This document shows, piece after piece, positions 55,471-64,000 of a stretch of 64,000 nucleotides of DNA (position 1 is its first letter; each line of letters starts with the position of its first letter). The position numbers were made by a program, and so were the translations under genes. The notes beneath the pieces were generated by a model, which worked only from the letters and a program-made list of their open reading frames with translations, had not been told where the DNA came from and ran no database searches. Origin of the DNA: Bacilli bacterium (GTDB taxonomy: Bacteria > Bacillota_I > Bacilli_A > RF39 > UBA660); the NCBI GenBank assembly GCA_017410525.1, contig JAFQQQ010000002.1, forward strand, positions 124,001-188,000. The letters are read 5' to 3'.

Positions 55471-55567
55471 GTAAATAAATATAAAGAAGTATATTTTTGT
55501 AAAAAAATACTTGTTTTTTTTTTGAGGTATAATAGTATTGTAATGTAGTTGTTAAAGGAGGATTAAA

Positions 55568-56176
55568 ATGAAAAATATAGTTATAACAATACTTGCAATG
55601 TTAGTATTAGGTTTGGGGGGATTTTTGGTTTATGATAAAATTATAGATAAGGAAGAAGAAACTCCAATAGAAAATGGAAACCATGAAAATGGTGATAGCG
55701 CTCAAGGACTTTCAACTAATTCGTATAAGAACTTTTCAAAAAAATTGAAAGAACAATTTTCAAAATATAACTTAAATAACTATAGTTATCAATATATTGA
55801 AAATGGTATAATCAAGGATGGTTATGTTGTTTATTTAGATTCTAATGGTAGTCTATTTGTAAAATATAATAATGTTGAACTTAATAATAAATATGGTAAT
55901 TATAAAATAGCAGATAATGTTTTAAGTTTTTATGCTATTAACGTTGGTCAAGATGTTGGAAATGTGTTATATTTTATAAATGCAGATGGATCTGTTGGAA
56001 GCGCAGATACTGAGTATGGTGTAGTTTTAGATAACCAACTTTTAATAAGGAAAGACTTAGGATATAAAAATATTGTAAGTATAGTAAATGGGACTTTTGG
56101 GGATGGACTTTCTAATGTGCATGGACCTATATTTATTGATATAGATGGAAACATTTTTAGCGACAATTTAAAATAA
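55568..56176 (+). CDS. Hypothetical membrane-anchored protein, 202 aa
   Basis: Not recognised. An N-terminal membrane anchor (about 4-22) is followed by an acidic linker (EEETPIENGNHENGD) and a beta-rich outer domain with DSNGSLFVKYNN, NADGSVGSADTEYG and DIDGNIF. Strong AAAGGAGG ribosome binding site and a TATAAT box at about 55530. Confidence 0.65.
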   Translation: MKNIVITILAMLVLGLGGFLVYDKIIDKEEETPIENGNHENGDSAQGLSTNSYKNFSKKLKEQFSKYNLNNYSYQYIENGIIKDGYVVYLDSNGSLFVKYNNVELNNKYGNYKIADNVLSFYAINVGQDVGNVLYFINADGSVGSADTEYGVVLDNQLLIRKDLGYKNIVSIVNGTFGDGLSNVHGPIFIDIDGNIFSDNLK

Positions 56177-56180
56177 TAAA

Positions 56181-56215
56181 AAATGTATACTTTTAGTAAA
56201 GTATACGTTTTTATT
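56181..56215 (+). terminator. Intrinsic terminator
   Basis: GTATACTTT/AAAGTATAC with a TAGT loop, followed by T. Confidence 0.8.
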
Positions 56216-56303
56216 TTAATTAAAATTATAAATATATTTTATTTATATTTAATATGTGATAAAATATATTTATAATGAGTGTTAGTGCTAGGAGTTAGAT
56301 AGT

Positions 56304-59186
56304 ATGGAATTTAATAAGAAATTCTTTAAAAATAATTTTAAGACAATTACTTTAATGGTAGGTGCTATTATTGTTTTTGCTTTGCTTAATATTTTTCTTT
56401 CTAGTAACTTTGATAAATCATTGATAGAAAAAGATTTGCCAATTAACGGTGAAGGTAAATATGAAGGTTTAGTTGTAACGGAAATAATGACATCTAATAA
56501 TGGAGCAGTCGCTAGCCCAGATGGTACTGTTTCAGATTGGATAGAAATATATAATGCGAATGATTATGAAGTTGATTTAAAAAATTATGGATTAAGTGAT
56601 ATAAATAGTAAAACTAAATGGGTTTTTCCTGAAACGACAATTAAACCTAAATCATATATAGTTGTATATTTAAGTGGAGAAACTAGGAATGGATTATATG
56701 CTAATTTTAAATTAAATGGTAATGGCAGTGAAAAACTATTCTTAGTAAATACACAAAGTGAGAGTGTAGATGCAGTAGATATATTACCTATAAAAAGCAA
56801 TGAAGTAATGGTAAGAGATTTAGAAGGTAATTGGTTTTCAAGTCAAAAAGCGACTCCAGGATATCCAAATACTTTAGAAGGATATGAAGAATATCAAAAA
56901 TCATTATTAGCCGAAAGTGATGTCAAAATAAATGAGTTCTTGCCTAAGAATGATGGTAATTTTAAAAATAGTTATGATAATTATGTTGGATATATTGAAA
57001 TAATCAATACTGGTAAAGAAAAGGTTAATTTAAAAAATTATTGTATATCTAATATAATAAATGCTCCTTTTAAATATTGTTTAGGAGATGTAATTTTAAG
57101 TAAAGATGAAGTATATGTAATATATATGGGGGATTATCACGATACTGATGAAGAGATCTATTCTAACTTTGATTTAAAATCGAAAAATGGAACTGCTATA
57201 CTTACTAATTCGAATGGTAAGATAATAGATAAGGTAGAATATAAAAATGTAGCTAATGGACTTGCTATGGTAATGGAAGATGGTAAGTTTAATCAAACAA
57301 GTAATATTTCTCCGGGATATTCTAATACTCCTGAAGGGATAAAGAAATTTTCTAAAAATAAATTAAAAACACCAGATACTTTAATAATAAACGAAATTAT
57401 GAATAATAATTATTCATATATGCCACATAATGGTAATGAGTATTATGATTGGATAGAGTTAAAAAACAATTCTAATAAAACTATTAACTTAAAAGATTAT
57501 TATTTAACTAACAGTACTAATTCAATGGAAAAATATAATTTACCTGATGTTGAATTAAAATCAGGAGAGTATTACATATTGATGGCTAGTGGGGATACTA
57601 ATTTAAGTAATAATAGTTATACACATATTAATTTTAAAATATCTGATGTAGAGTCAATATATTTAACTAAAGATAATAATATAATTGATTCAATGGTTAT
57701 TGCTAATGTTCCATTAGGACATAGTTTTGGTAGATCTAATGATTATGGATTATATTATTTCTCAAAACCAACTCCTAAAGGTGAAAATGGTTCAGGAACT
57801 TCAAGTGTCGCATATATTCCAGAGTTTAATATAGAACCTGGTGTATATAACGATAGTGATGGAATAAATTTAGAGATATCAGGAAATGGGACAATTTATT
57901 ATACTTTAGATGGTAGTGTACCTACAACTAGTTCTAAAGTATATAGTGGTCCTATTTTTCTTAATTCGACTACTGTAGTTAAAGCTGTAAGTTATAAACA
58001 AGGTAAAATAATAAGTGATGTTAAAGTAGGAAGTTATATAATAAATGAAAATCATACATTACCTGTTATGTCGGTTTCTTTAAACCCAAACAACTTTAAA
58101 AGAGTACAAAGTGATGCTTGGAATACTGAACTTGTAGTAGATGCTAATGCAGAACTATATGAAGATGGTAAAAGTTTTAATATTCCTTGTGGATTTAAAC
58201 TATTTGGTGGTTCAACAAGAGGATTACCTAAAAAAAGTTTTGCTCTTAAATTCAAGAAAAGATATGGAGAAGCAAATTTAAATTATCAAGTATTTGAAAA
58301 TAGAGATTATTCTAGGTTTAATAGTTTAATATTAAGATCAGGTTCACAAGATCAAGAATCTGCATTTATTAGAGATATACTTATGACATCTTTGGTAGAT
58401 GGTAAAGCTAATTTGAAGGTACAGGCATATAAACCAGTGATTCTATATATAAATGGTAGTTATTGGGGAGTATACAATATAAGAGAACAAGTAGATGATG
58501 ATTTTATTGCTAATAACTTTAACGTTTCTAAAGAAGGTTCTAATATAGTTAGAATAGATAACGATATAACTGTTGGTGATGGTAGAAAATATTTTGATTT
58601 ATTAAATTATGTAAGTACGCATGATATGAAAAACAGTAAAAATTATGAGTATGTTAAGAAACAGTTAAATATTGAAAGTTATGTGGACTTTTGGGTAGCA
58701 GAAAATTGGGTAACAAATAATGATATAGTAAATACTAGATTTTACTGGCACCCTAATATAGATAATGGTAGAATAAATATGATATTCTATGATTTAGATT
58801 TTGCTATGTGGAATTATTATCTTAATTATTTTAATTTTTCAGTACAACCGGAAGGTATGAGTAGATTAAAAGTATCAACTTTACTTATGAGAAGTTTAAT
58901 AGTAAATGATGAGTTTAAAAAGACATTCTTAAATAGGCTTAGTTATCAGTTAGAAAAGGTATGGGCAGAAGAAAGAGTATTAGAATATATAGATAATATA
59001 TATAATAAGTTAAAACCAGAAATGGAAAGAAATCAAAAAAGATGGGGAATGACTTATAAATCTTGGGAAGATAATGTGGAAAAATTAAGAAATTATACTA
59101 GACTTAGAAGAGATTATATAACTAAACAAGCAAAGAGTTTCTTCAATTTAAGTAATAGTGAGATGAAAGAATATTTTGGTGATTAA
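56304..59186 (+). CDS. CotH kinase family surface protein with three lamin-tail domains
   Basis: A 960-residue protein. A membrane anchor (about 15-33) is followed by three lamin-tail-like beta domains (about 50-195, 210-345 and 358-490; for example VVTEIMTSNNGAVASPDGTVSDWIEIYNANDYEVDLKNYGLSD). Then comes a chitobiase-like beta domain (about 515-580, GTIYYTLDGSVPTTSSKVYSGPI) and a CotH kinase domain (about 590-900: GFKLFGGSTRGLPKKSFALKF, VILYINGSYWGVYNIREQVD, FYDLDFAMW). CotH-like proteins are secreted-type kinases; this layout is common in Firmicutes with VTC and DUF4956 partners, as here. Confidence 0.9.
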   Translation: MEFNKKFFKNNFKTITLMVGAIIVFALLNIFLSSNFDKSLIEKDLPINGEGKYEGLVVTEIMTSNNGAVASPDGTVSDWIEIYNANDYEVDLKNYGLSDINSKTKWVFPETTIKPKSYIVVYLSGETRNGLYANFKLNGNGSEKLFLVNTQSESVDAVDILPIKSNEVMVRDLEGNWFSSQKATPGYPNTLEGYEEYQKSLLAESDVKINEFLPKNDGNFKNSYDNYVGYIEIINTGKEKVNLKNYCISNIINAPFKYCLGDVILSKDEVYVIYMGDYHDTDEEIYSNFDLKSKNGTAILTNSNGKIIDKVEYKNVANGLAMVMEDGKFNQTSNISPGYSNTPEGIKKFSKNKLKTPDTLIINEIMNNNYSYMPHNGNEYYDWIELKNNSNKTINLKDYYLTNSTNSMEKYNLPDVELKSGEYYILMASGDTNLSNNSYTHINFKISDVESIYLTKDNNIIDSMVIANVPLGHSFGRSNDYGLYYFSKPTPKGENGSGTSSVAYIPEFNIEPGVYNDSDGINLEISGNGTIYYTLDGSVPTTSSKVYSGPIFLNSTTVVKAVSYKQGKIISDVKVGSYIINENHTLPVMSVSLNPNNFKRVQSDAWNTELVVDANAELYEDGKSFNIPCGFKLFGGSTRGLPKKSFALKFKKRYGEANLNYQVFENRDYSRFNSLILRSGSQDQESAFIRDILMTSLVDGKANLKVQAYKPVILYINGSYWGVYNIREQVDDDFIANNFNVSKEGSNIVRIDNDITVGDGRKYFDLLNYVSTHDMKNSKNYEYVKKQLNIESYVDFWVAENWVTNNDIVNTRFYWHPNIDNGRINMIFYDLDFAMWNYYLNYFNFSVQPEGMSRLKVSTLLMRSLIVNDEFKKTFLNRLSYQLEKVWAEERVLEYIDNIYNKLKPEMERNQKRWGMTYKSWEDNVEKLRNYTRLRRDYITKQAKSFFNLSNSEMKEYFGD

Positions 59187-59187
59187 T

Positions 59188-59871
59188 ATGAGAAAATATA
59201 GGAATGAAATTAAATTTGTAATAAATAAAGATACTGCTGAAATATTAAAAAATAAATTGTCTCATTTAATGGATATAGATTCAAACTCTACAAGTGAAGA
59301 TAATAGTTATTTTATAAGAAGTTTATATTTTGATGATTTATATTCTAATGCATATTATGAAAAAATGGATGGAGTAGAATATAGGAAGAAATATAGAATT
59401 AGGTTATATAACTCAGATACGAGTTTTATAAGATTAGAATGTAAATATAAACATGAAAACAAAACTTCTAAAGATCAAATATTGATAGATAAAAGTATTT
59501 GTGATAAAATTATAAATGGCAATATAGAAGATTTAGATATAAGTAAACCTAGTTTACTTACTAAGTTTGTTATTGATTATAGAACAAGAAATTTGAAACC
59601 GTCTATAATAGTAGATTATAAGAGGCTTGCTTATACTTATCCTGTATCTGATGTAAGAGTTACATTTGATTCTAAAATTAGATCAGGAAGATATAATTAT
59701 AATTTATATGATGAAGATTTAACTACATATAAAATTATAGATGATAATGAAGTGGTTTTAGAAGTTAAGTTTAATGAAATATTACCAGAACAAATTGCAA
59801 TAGTCCTATCAACAGTACCAATGATTAGACAAGCATTTTCTAAATTTGCAATTTGTAGAAGTATAAAATAA
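59188..59871 (+). CDS. VTC-domain protein (polyphosphate polymerase-like)
   Basis: A 227-residue VTC domain: YRNEIKFVINKDTAEILKNKLSHLM, YFIRSLYFDDLYSNAYYEKMDGVEYRKKYRIRLY, FIRLECKYKHENKTSKDQ and VLEVKFNEILPE. It has the conserved basic and Glu residues of the tunnel fold. It may make polyphosphate or a related triphosphate reaction product. The ATG at 59188 follows GGTGATTAAT, directly after CotH. Confidence 0.87.
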   Translation: MRKYRNEIKFVINKDTAEILKNKLSHLMDIDSNSTSEDNSYFIRSLYFDDLYSNAYYEKMDGVEYRKKYRIRLYNSDTSFIRLECKYKHENKTSKDQILIDKSICDKIINGNIEDLDISKPSLLTKFVIDYRTRNLKPSIIVDYKRLAYTYPVSDVRVTFDSKIRSGRYNYNLYDEDLTTYKIIDDNEVVLEVKFNEILPEQIAIVLSTVPMIRQAFSKFAICRSIK

Positions 59872-59883
59872 AGGAGAATAGTT

Positions 59884-60555
59884 ATGAGTTTTATGGATAT
59901 GATTAAAAAAAGTGTTATTTCAGAATTTACAGGTACGATAACAATAGATAAAATATTATTATCTTTGTTAGTCGCATTTGTAATAGGGGTTTTTATAGTT
60001 TTCATTTATAAGAAAACATATAGCGGTGTAGTTTATTCTAAATCATTCTCATTATGCATAATATTGCTTGGAATGGTTACTGCTATGGTAATTAGAACAA
60101 TTAGTTCTAACCTTGCTTTATCACTAGGTATGGTGGGTGCTCTTTCTATTGTAAGATTTAGGACAGCAATAAAAGAACCTACAGATACGGTATTTATGTT
60201 TTGGAGCATAACTGCAGGTATTATGGCAGGCGCTGGACTTTATATAGTTGCAATCATTGCTTCACTTGGAATAGGTATTTTATATTTTGTAGGATATATG
60301 TTAGGTTTTAAAGCAAAACATCAATACTTATTCATTATTAAATATAATTCGGCTATAGATGAATTTATAGTTAAACAAATAAATAAATTGCCAAAGACAA
60401 AATTAAAAAGTAAATCAATATCTAAAAATATTGTAGAACTAACATTTGAATTAGAAATTAAAGATAATGAAACTAAAGTATTAGATGCATTTAAAAATAT
60501 TGAAGGAGTTCAAAGTGTTAGTGTAATAAGTTATCAAAATGATTTTGGTGCTTAA
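59884..60555 (+). CDS. DUF4956 membrane protein
   Basis: A 223-residue protein with about four membrane segments and the DUF4956 core LGMVGALSIVRFRTAIKEPTDTVFMFWSITAGIMAGAG, then a cytoplasmic alpha/beta domain (about 145-220). It is a fixed neighbour of VTC and CotH genes. It is thought to be a membrane partner; function unknown. Confidence 0.87.
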   Translation: MSFMDMIKKSVISEFTGTITIDKILLSLLVAFVIGVFIVFIYKKTYSGVVYSKSFSLCIILLGMVTAMVIRTISSNLALSLGMVGALSIVRFRTAIKEPTDTVFMFWSITAGIMAGAGLYIVAIIASLGIGILYFVGYMLGFKAKHQYLFIIKYNSAIDEFIVKQINKLPKTKLKSKSISKNIVELTFELEIKDNETKVLDAFKNIEGVQSVSVISYQNDFGA

Positions 60556-60570
60556 AGAAAAGAGGTTTTT

Positions 60571-60690
60571 ATGTCAAAAATAAAAATAAAAAAAGGGAGA
60601 ATATTTATAGTGCTTAGTATAATTTTCTTAAGTTCTTTAATGCTATATTATGGAATAAGATTAGTTTATTATTATAATTTAATGCATTAG
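60571..60690 (+). CDS. Small membrane protein, 39 aa
   Basis: ATG at 60571 behind AGAGGTTTTT; the product is a basic N-terminus (MSKIKIKKGR) and one hydrophobic helix of about 22 residues ending YYYNLMH. It is tightly spaced between DUF4956 and the glycosidase gene (6 bp to the next start), so it is probably a true member of the operon. Confidence 0.65.
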   Translation: MSKIKIKKGRIFIVLSIIFLSSLMLYYGIRLVYYYNLMH

Positions 60691-60696
60691 GATATT

Positions 60697-61947
60697 ATGT
60701 CAAAAGAAGAATTAGAAAATATAAAAAATGAATTAGATGAACTAATGAATTCTATGAAAAAAGAACAAGAAAATAATATTCCCGAAATGCCAAAAGTATT
60801 TTTTGACAATGAAAAACCTATAGTATATAAAGAAAAAACGGAAGAAGAAATAAAATTACAAGAAGAAATAGAAAAAGAAAAAAGTAATAATATAATAGAA
60901 CAAATAAAAGAAAAAAATAAAAAAAATAGAAAAAATAAAAAGAAAAGTAAAAAATGGGTATTTACATTTGCTACTTTAGATATAATCGCAATAGTTTGTA
61001 TATTTCTAATGTATGGCCCAATAACTTATTTTAGAAATCTTTGGGTAACGAGTGCGATGACAACAATGACACATAAATATCTTGCTTATATCTTTTTTGA
61101 TCAAGAGCAGATAGATGAGATTATGAGTAATAATGTTGTAATTGAAGTAGAAGATGAAACTAACCAAGAAGAAATAGAGTTTGAAGAAGAAAAAGAAGAA
61201 GTAATCGTTTATTCGTCGCCAGAAGAAGAACAAGTGTTGAAAAGAGACGAGGGTAATGATGTTTACAAAATCATAGACATTCAAGGTGACGGTTATAAAG
61301 GGCATATGTTAGTTGTTTATGATCCTTCTAAAATAAAATTAGAAAAAGTTCCAAATATGAAATATGGTAGAACTCTAGATCAGTTTATGAAAAACACTGG
61401 AGCAGTTGCTGGTATAAATGCAAGTGGATTTAGTTATAATAGTTATAGTGGTTATTCGTTTGCAGGTGTTGTTATAATAAATGGTCAAATAGTTGCGGAT
61501 AACGGATCTACTGGATGGGGTGGAGGAATTATTGGATTTACTAATGATAATGTATTGGTATTAACCAAATCGTCTGCTTATGAAGCAATCAATATGGGAA
61601 TAAGAGATGCTGTATCATTTGGACCATTCCTAATTGTTAACGGTGTGCCATCACAGTTTAGAGGTAATGGTGGATATGGTATCGCACCTAGAACAGCTAT
61701 TGGACAAAGAAAAGATGGAATTGTTTTGATGTTAGTAATAGATGGTCGAAGACCTGGGCACAGTTTAGGTGTTGATATGGTAGAACTCACTAATATAATG
61801 CTAAAGTATGGTGCTTACAATGCTAGTAACTTAGATGGTGGCGGATCTAGCACTTTCTATGCAAATGGTAAAATTCTTAGTGTAGCGGGTGGAGCTGGAT
61901 ATACAGGAGATAGATACCTCCCTAATGCATGGCTTGTATACGAATAA
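60697..61947 (+). CDS. Membrane-anchored phosphodiester glycosidase-like protein (NAGPA/DUF2233)
   Basis: A 416-residue protein. A long charged cytoplasmic coiled-coil region (about 1-85) is followed by a membrane helix (about 88-108) and an outer linker. The NAGPA domain (about 190-415) has TGAVAGINASGFSYNS, VSFGPFLIVNGVP, RTAIGQRKDGIVLMLVIDGRRPGHSLG and NLDGGGSSTFYANG. This family cleaves sugar phosphodiesters on the cell surface. Its place in the CotH-VTC-DUF4956 operon suggests envelope polymer work. Confidence 0.88.
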   Translation: MSKEELENIKNELDELMNSMKKEQENNIPEMPKVFFDNEKPIVYKEKTEEEIKLQEEIEKEKSNNIIEQIKEKNKKNRKNKKKSKKWVFTFATLDIIAIVCIFLMYGPITYFRNLWVTSAMTTMTHKYLAYIFFDQEQIDEIMSNNVVIEVEDETNQEEIEFEEEKEEVIVYSSPEEEQVLKRDEGNDVYKIIDIQGDGYKGHMLVVYDPSKIKLEKVPNMKYGRTLDQFMKNTGAVAGINASGFSYNSYSGYSFAGVVIINGQIVADNGSTGWGGGIIGFTNDNVLVLTKSSAYEAINMGIRDAVSFGPFLIVNGVPSQFRGNGGYGIAPRTAIGQRKDGIVLMLVIDGRRPGHSLGVDMVELTNIMLKYGAYNASNLDGGGSSTFYANGKILSVAGGAGYTGDRYLPNAWLVYE

Positions 61948-61961
61948 AGAAAGGCGGTATT

Positions 61962-62714
61962 ATGTTAGCACTTATTACAGGAGCAAGTAGTGGTATCGGT
62001 AGAGATATGGCAAGAGTATTAAGTAATAAAGGTTATGATTTAATACTAGTTGCTAGAGATAAAAATAATTTAAAAAAATTACAAGAAGAATTAACTACTA
62101 ATGTAGATATAATATCTATGGATTTAAGCAATGTAGAAAACTGTAAAAGTTTGTATGAACAAGTAAAAGGTAAAAAAATAGATATACTTATAAATAATGC
62201 TGGATTTGGCTCTATTGGTGCATTTAGAAAAACTGATATGAATAAGGAGTTGTCCATGATAGATTTAAATATAAAAGCGGTTCATGTTTTAACAAAATTA
62301 TTCTTAAATGACTTTGTTAAAAGGGATAGCGGATATATATTAAATGTATCTAGTGCATCAGCATTTCAGCCAGGCCCGCTAATGGCTACTTATTATTCTA
62401 CTAAATGTTATGTATATCATCTAACGCTTGCTTTATACGAAGAGTTAAGAAGAATGAAAAGCAATGTTAAAGTATCTTGTTTATGTCCGGGACCTGTTAA
62501 TACTAATTTTAATAAGGTGGCTGATTGTGAATTTAAAATAGATGCTTTAAGTAGTGAATATGTTGCTAAATATGCAATAGGAAAAATGTTGAAAAACAAA
62601 TTATTAATTATTCCGGGGTTTAAAATAAAATTATTATATTTATTTGGGAGGTTTGTTCCAAACAAATTAAAACTTAGGATAACTTATAATATTCAGCACA
62701 GGAAAACTAAATAA
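61962..62714 (+). CDS. Short-chain dehydrogenase/reductase
   Basis: A 250-residue classical SDR. The cofactor motif is ITGASSGIGRDMARVL, the NNAG motif is INNAGFG, and the active-site residues are Ser in NVSSASAF and YxxxK in YYSTKCYVY. Its substrate is unknown. It continues to IPGFKIKLLYLFGRFVPNKL, a tail seen in membrane-associated SDRs. The ATG at 61962 follows AAAGGCGGTATT. Confidence 0.9.
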   Translation: MLALITGASSGIGRDMARVLSNKGYDLILVARDKNNLKKLQEELTTNVDIISMDLSNVENCKSLYEQVKGKKIDILINNAGFGSIGAFRKTDMNKELSMIDLNIKAVHVLTKLFLNDFVKRDSGYILNVSSASAFQPGPLMATYYSTKCYVYHLTLALYEELRRMKSNVKVSCLCPGPVNTNFNKVADCEFKIDALSSEYVAKYAIGKMLKNKLLIIPGFKIKLLYLFGRFVPNKLKLRITYNIQHRKTK

Positions 62715-62717
62715 AAA

Positions 62718-62747
62718 CGCATATACTAAAATGTATATGTTTTTTTG
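62718..62747 (+). terminator. SDR terminator
   Basis: CATATAC/GTATATG with a 6-nt loop and eight T. Confidence 0.85.
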
Positions 62748-62758
62748 TGAGGTGAAAT

Positions 62759-63718
62759 GTGGAAAATATAAAAGGATTAATAGGTAATACTCCTATGATA
62801 AAAATAAGATATAGATATAAAGGTATAGAAAATTATATTTATACTAAGTTAGAATATTATAATTTAACTGGCAGTATAAAAGATAGAATTGTTTATTATA
62901 TATTGGATAAATCTATGAGTGCGGGAAAATTAAAAGATGATATGGTACTTGTAGAAGCGACTAGTGGGAATACAGGTATTTCGTTAAGTGCAATAGGTAC
63001 TTATTTAAAACATAAAGTATATATATTTATGCCTGATTGGGTAAGTAAGGAAAGAGTGGATTTAATGAAACTGTATGGTGCGAATGTGGTACTTGTATCT
63101 AAAGAAGAAGGCGGTTTTGAAAAATGTATTCAAATGGCTAAAGATTTTTCTAAAAATAATAATGGATTTTTACTTAATCAATTCGATAACATTTATAATG
63201 TAACTGCTCACTATCAAACTACAGCTAAAGAAATAATAGATAAAATAAAAGTGGATTCATTTATATCTGGAATAGGTACAGGTGGTACTTTGATGGGTAT
63301 AGGAAAAAGGTTAAAAGAAGAATATGGTAGTATGATTTATGCAATTGAACCAGATACTATGTCTATAATTAAAACTGGTAATATAACTGGACATAAAATA
63401 GAAGGGATAGGAGATGATTTTATTCCCCATATAGTAGATTTAAATTTAATAAAAGAAGTACTGCTTGTAAATGATTTAGATGCGATAAATATGAGTAAGA
63501 AGTTATCTAAAGAGCTAGGCATAGGCGTAGGTATATCTAGTGGGGCTAATATGATAGGAAGTATTTTATTAAAAGAAATGGGGTATAGTAATGTTTTAAC
63601 TATATTTCCTGATGACAATAAAAAGTACCTTAGTACAGATTTAACTAAAGATATTATACTAAAACAAAACAATGTTTCAAGTTATGTAGAATTGCTTGGT
63701 TATGAAGTTGTAAAATAA
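62759..63718 (+). CDS. Cysteine synthase family PLP enzyme
   Basis: A 319-residue beta-family PLP enzyme of the CysK/CysM type that would make cysteine from O-acetylserine and sulfide. The PLP Lys is in LTGSIKDRI (Lys 41), the substrate loop is EATSGNTGISL, the phosphate site is GIGTGGTLMG and the C-terminal IFPDDNKKYLST is typical. It starts with GTG behind GAGGTGAAAT. Cystathionine beta-synthase-like activity cannot be excluded. Confidence 0.88.
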   Translation: MENIKGLIGNTPMIKIRYRYKGIENYIYTKLEYYNLTGSIKDRIVYYILDKSMSAGKLKDDMVLVEATSGNTGISLSAIGTYLKHKVYIFMPDWVSKERVDLMKLYGANVVLVSKEEGGFEKCIQMAKDFSKNNNGFLLNQFDNIYNVTAHYQTTAKEIIDKIKVDSFISGIGTGGTLMGIGKRLKEEYGSMIYAIEPDTMSIIKTGNITGHKIEGIGDDFIPHIVDLNLIKEVLLVNDLDAINMSKKLSKELGIGVGISSGANMIGSILLKEMGYSNVLTIFPDDNKKYLSTDLTKDIILKQNNVSSYVELLGYEVVK

Positions 63719-63739
63719 CGCCTTTTTCATATTAAACTA

Positions 63740-63768
63740 TTGACATAAATAGTAGTTTGTGTTAATAT
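63740..63768 (+). promoter_or_regulatory. secE promoter
   Basis: TTGACA, 17-bp spacer, TAATAT. A small AACAC/GTGTT hairpin with T-run (63778-63800) follows in the leader and could attenuate transcription. Confidence 0.75.
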
Positions 63769-63835
63769 TTAATTGTGAACACGAAAAGGTGTTTTTATTT
63801 TAGAAAAAAATCATAAAATTAAGAGTAGGTGAAAT

Positions 63836-64000
63836 ATGAAAGCAGTAGCAAGATTTTTTGTAAATGTTAAAAAAGAAATGAAAAAAGTTAGATGGCCTAA
63901 GAAAAAAGAAATGGTTAAATTTTCAATTGCAGCTATAATTATTATTTGTTTCTTTATGTTATTCTTTGCTTTAAGTGATGGAATAATAAGTTGGATTGTG
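63836..64000 (+). CDS. secE: Preprotein translocase subunit SecE, 3' end outside the window
   Basis: Fifty-five codons without a stop up to the window edge. FFVNVKKEMKKVRWPKKKEMVKF is the SecE signature, followed by the single membrane helix. It is essential for the SecYEG channel. AGGTGAAAT precedes the ATG. The usual rpmG upstream is absent. At the usual length of about 60 residues the stop should lie just beyond the edge. Confidence 0.93.
   Translation, partial: MKAVARFFVNVKKEMKKVRWPKKKEMVKFSIAAIIIICFFMLFFALSDGIISWIV

Noticed and set aside
59697-60005. 102-aa minus-strand ORF
   Set aside because: Shadow of the end of the VTC gene and start of the DUF4956 gene.

Overview
The window is very AT-rich bacterial DNA from a low-GC Gram-positive. 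Gene neighbourhoods match the Bacilli: recU-ponA, gpsB-rnpB, spoIVFA-spoIVFB-rplU-prp-rpmA, rsgA downstream of prpC-prkC, dnaD-nth, and the ymfF-ymfH pair. TGA is used as a normal stop (for example in the ATGA overlap of rsgA and rpe), so the standard bacterial code applies. Sporulation-family genes (spoVS, a CotD-like protein, spoIVFA/spoIVFB), pyruvate:ferredoxin oxidoreductase and a streamlined gene set fit an uncultured anaerobic gut Bacilli lineage (RF39-like). That placement is inference.

Layout. Positions 1-1112 hold the 3' part of an aminopeptidase C gene. Positions 1138-10690 form an accessory block between pepC and a tRNA-Gly. It contains two large serine recombinases, a MOBV relaxase, a small MobC-like protein, several hairpin clusters, a roughly 60-bp-period repeat array, an ADP-ribosyltransferase-like protein with a C-terminal membrane segment, and small unknown proteins. 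I read it as an integrative mobilizable element, possibly composite. One recombinase-relaxase operon is preceded by a promoter, a 20-codon leader ORF and an intrinsic terminator, arranged like an attenuator.

Positions 11003-13599 carry spoVS, sufU, an unknown gene and sufB. Positions 13799-15937 are a small unstable locus: ssb, a DUF1016/PDDEXK nuclease gene with one in-frame TGA, an unknown gene, a 126-bp duplicate of the ssb 3' end, and a second decayed DUF1016 gene. Both DUF1016 copies carry a perfect 19-nt palindrome in exactly the same codons, but with different sequence. This is the most unusual signal in the window.

Positions 15985-39737 are mostly housekeeping genes on the + strand: nucleoside phosphorylases, rpoZ, M16 peptidase pair, secG, surface proteins, PFOR, rlmN, prpC-prkC-rsgA-rpe, tig, dnaD, nth. 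recU-ponA run on the minus strand (39753-43124). Then come gpsB, the RNase P RNA, rodZ-like, pgsA and ffh, a ~350-nt structured RNA candidate of unknown class (46712-47059), a CotD-like gene, two ASCH proteins, ftsY, ylxM and a HerA-type ATPase. They are followed by a D,D-carboxypeptidase, spoIVFAB and the L21 operon with its leader. Next is a CotH-VTC-DUF4956-phosphodiester glycosidase surface cluster, and the window ends with an SDR, a cysteine synthase-like enzyme and the start of secE.

Many genes use a short AGGTG-type ribosome binding site placed very close to a TATAAT box, so very short 5' UTRs look common. Start codons were chosen by ribosome binding site; where the longest frame was not the best start, the shorter one is given.
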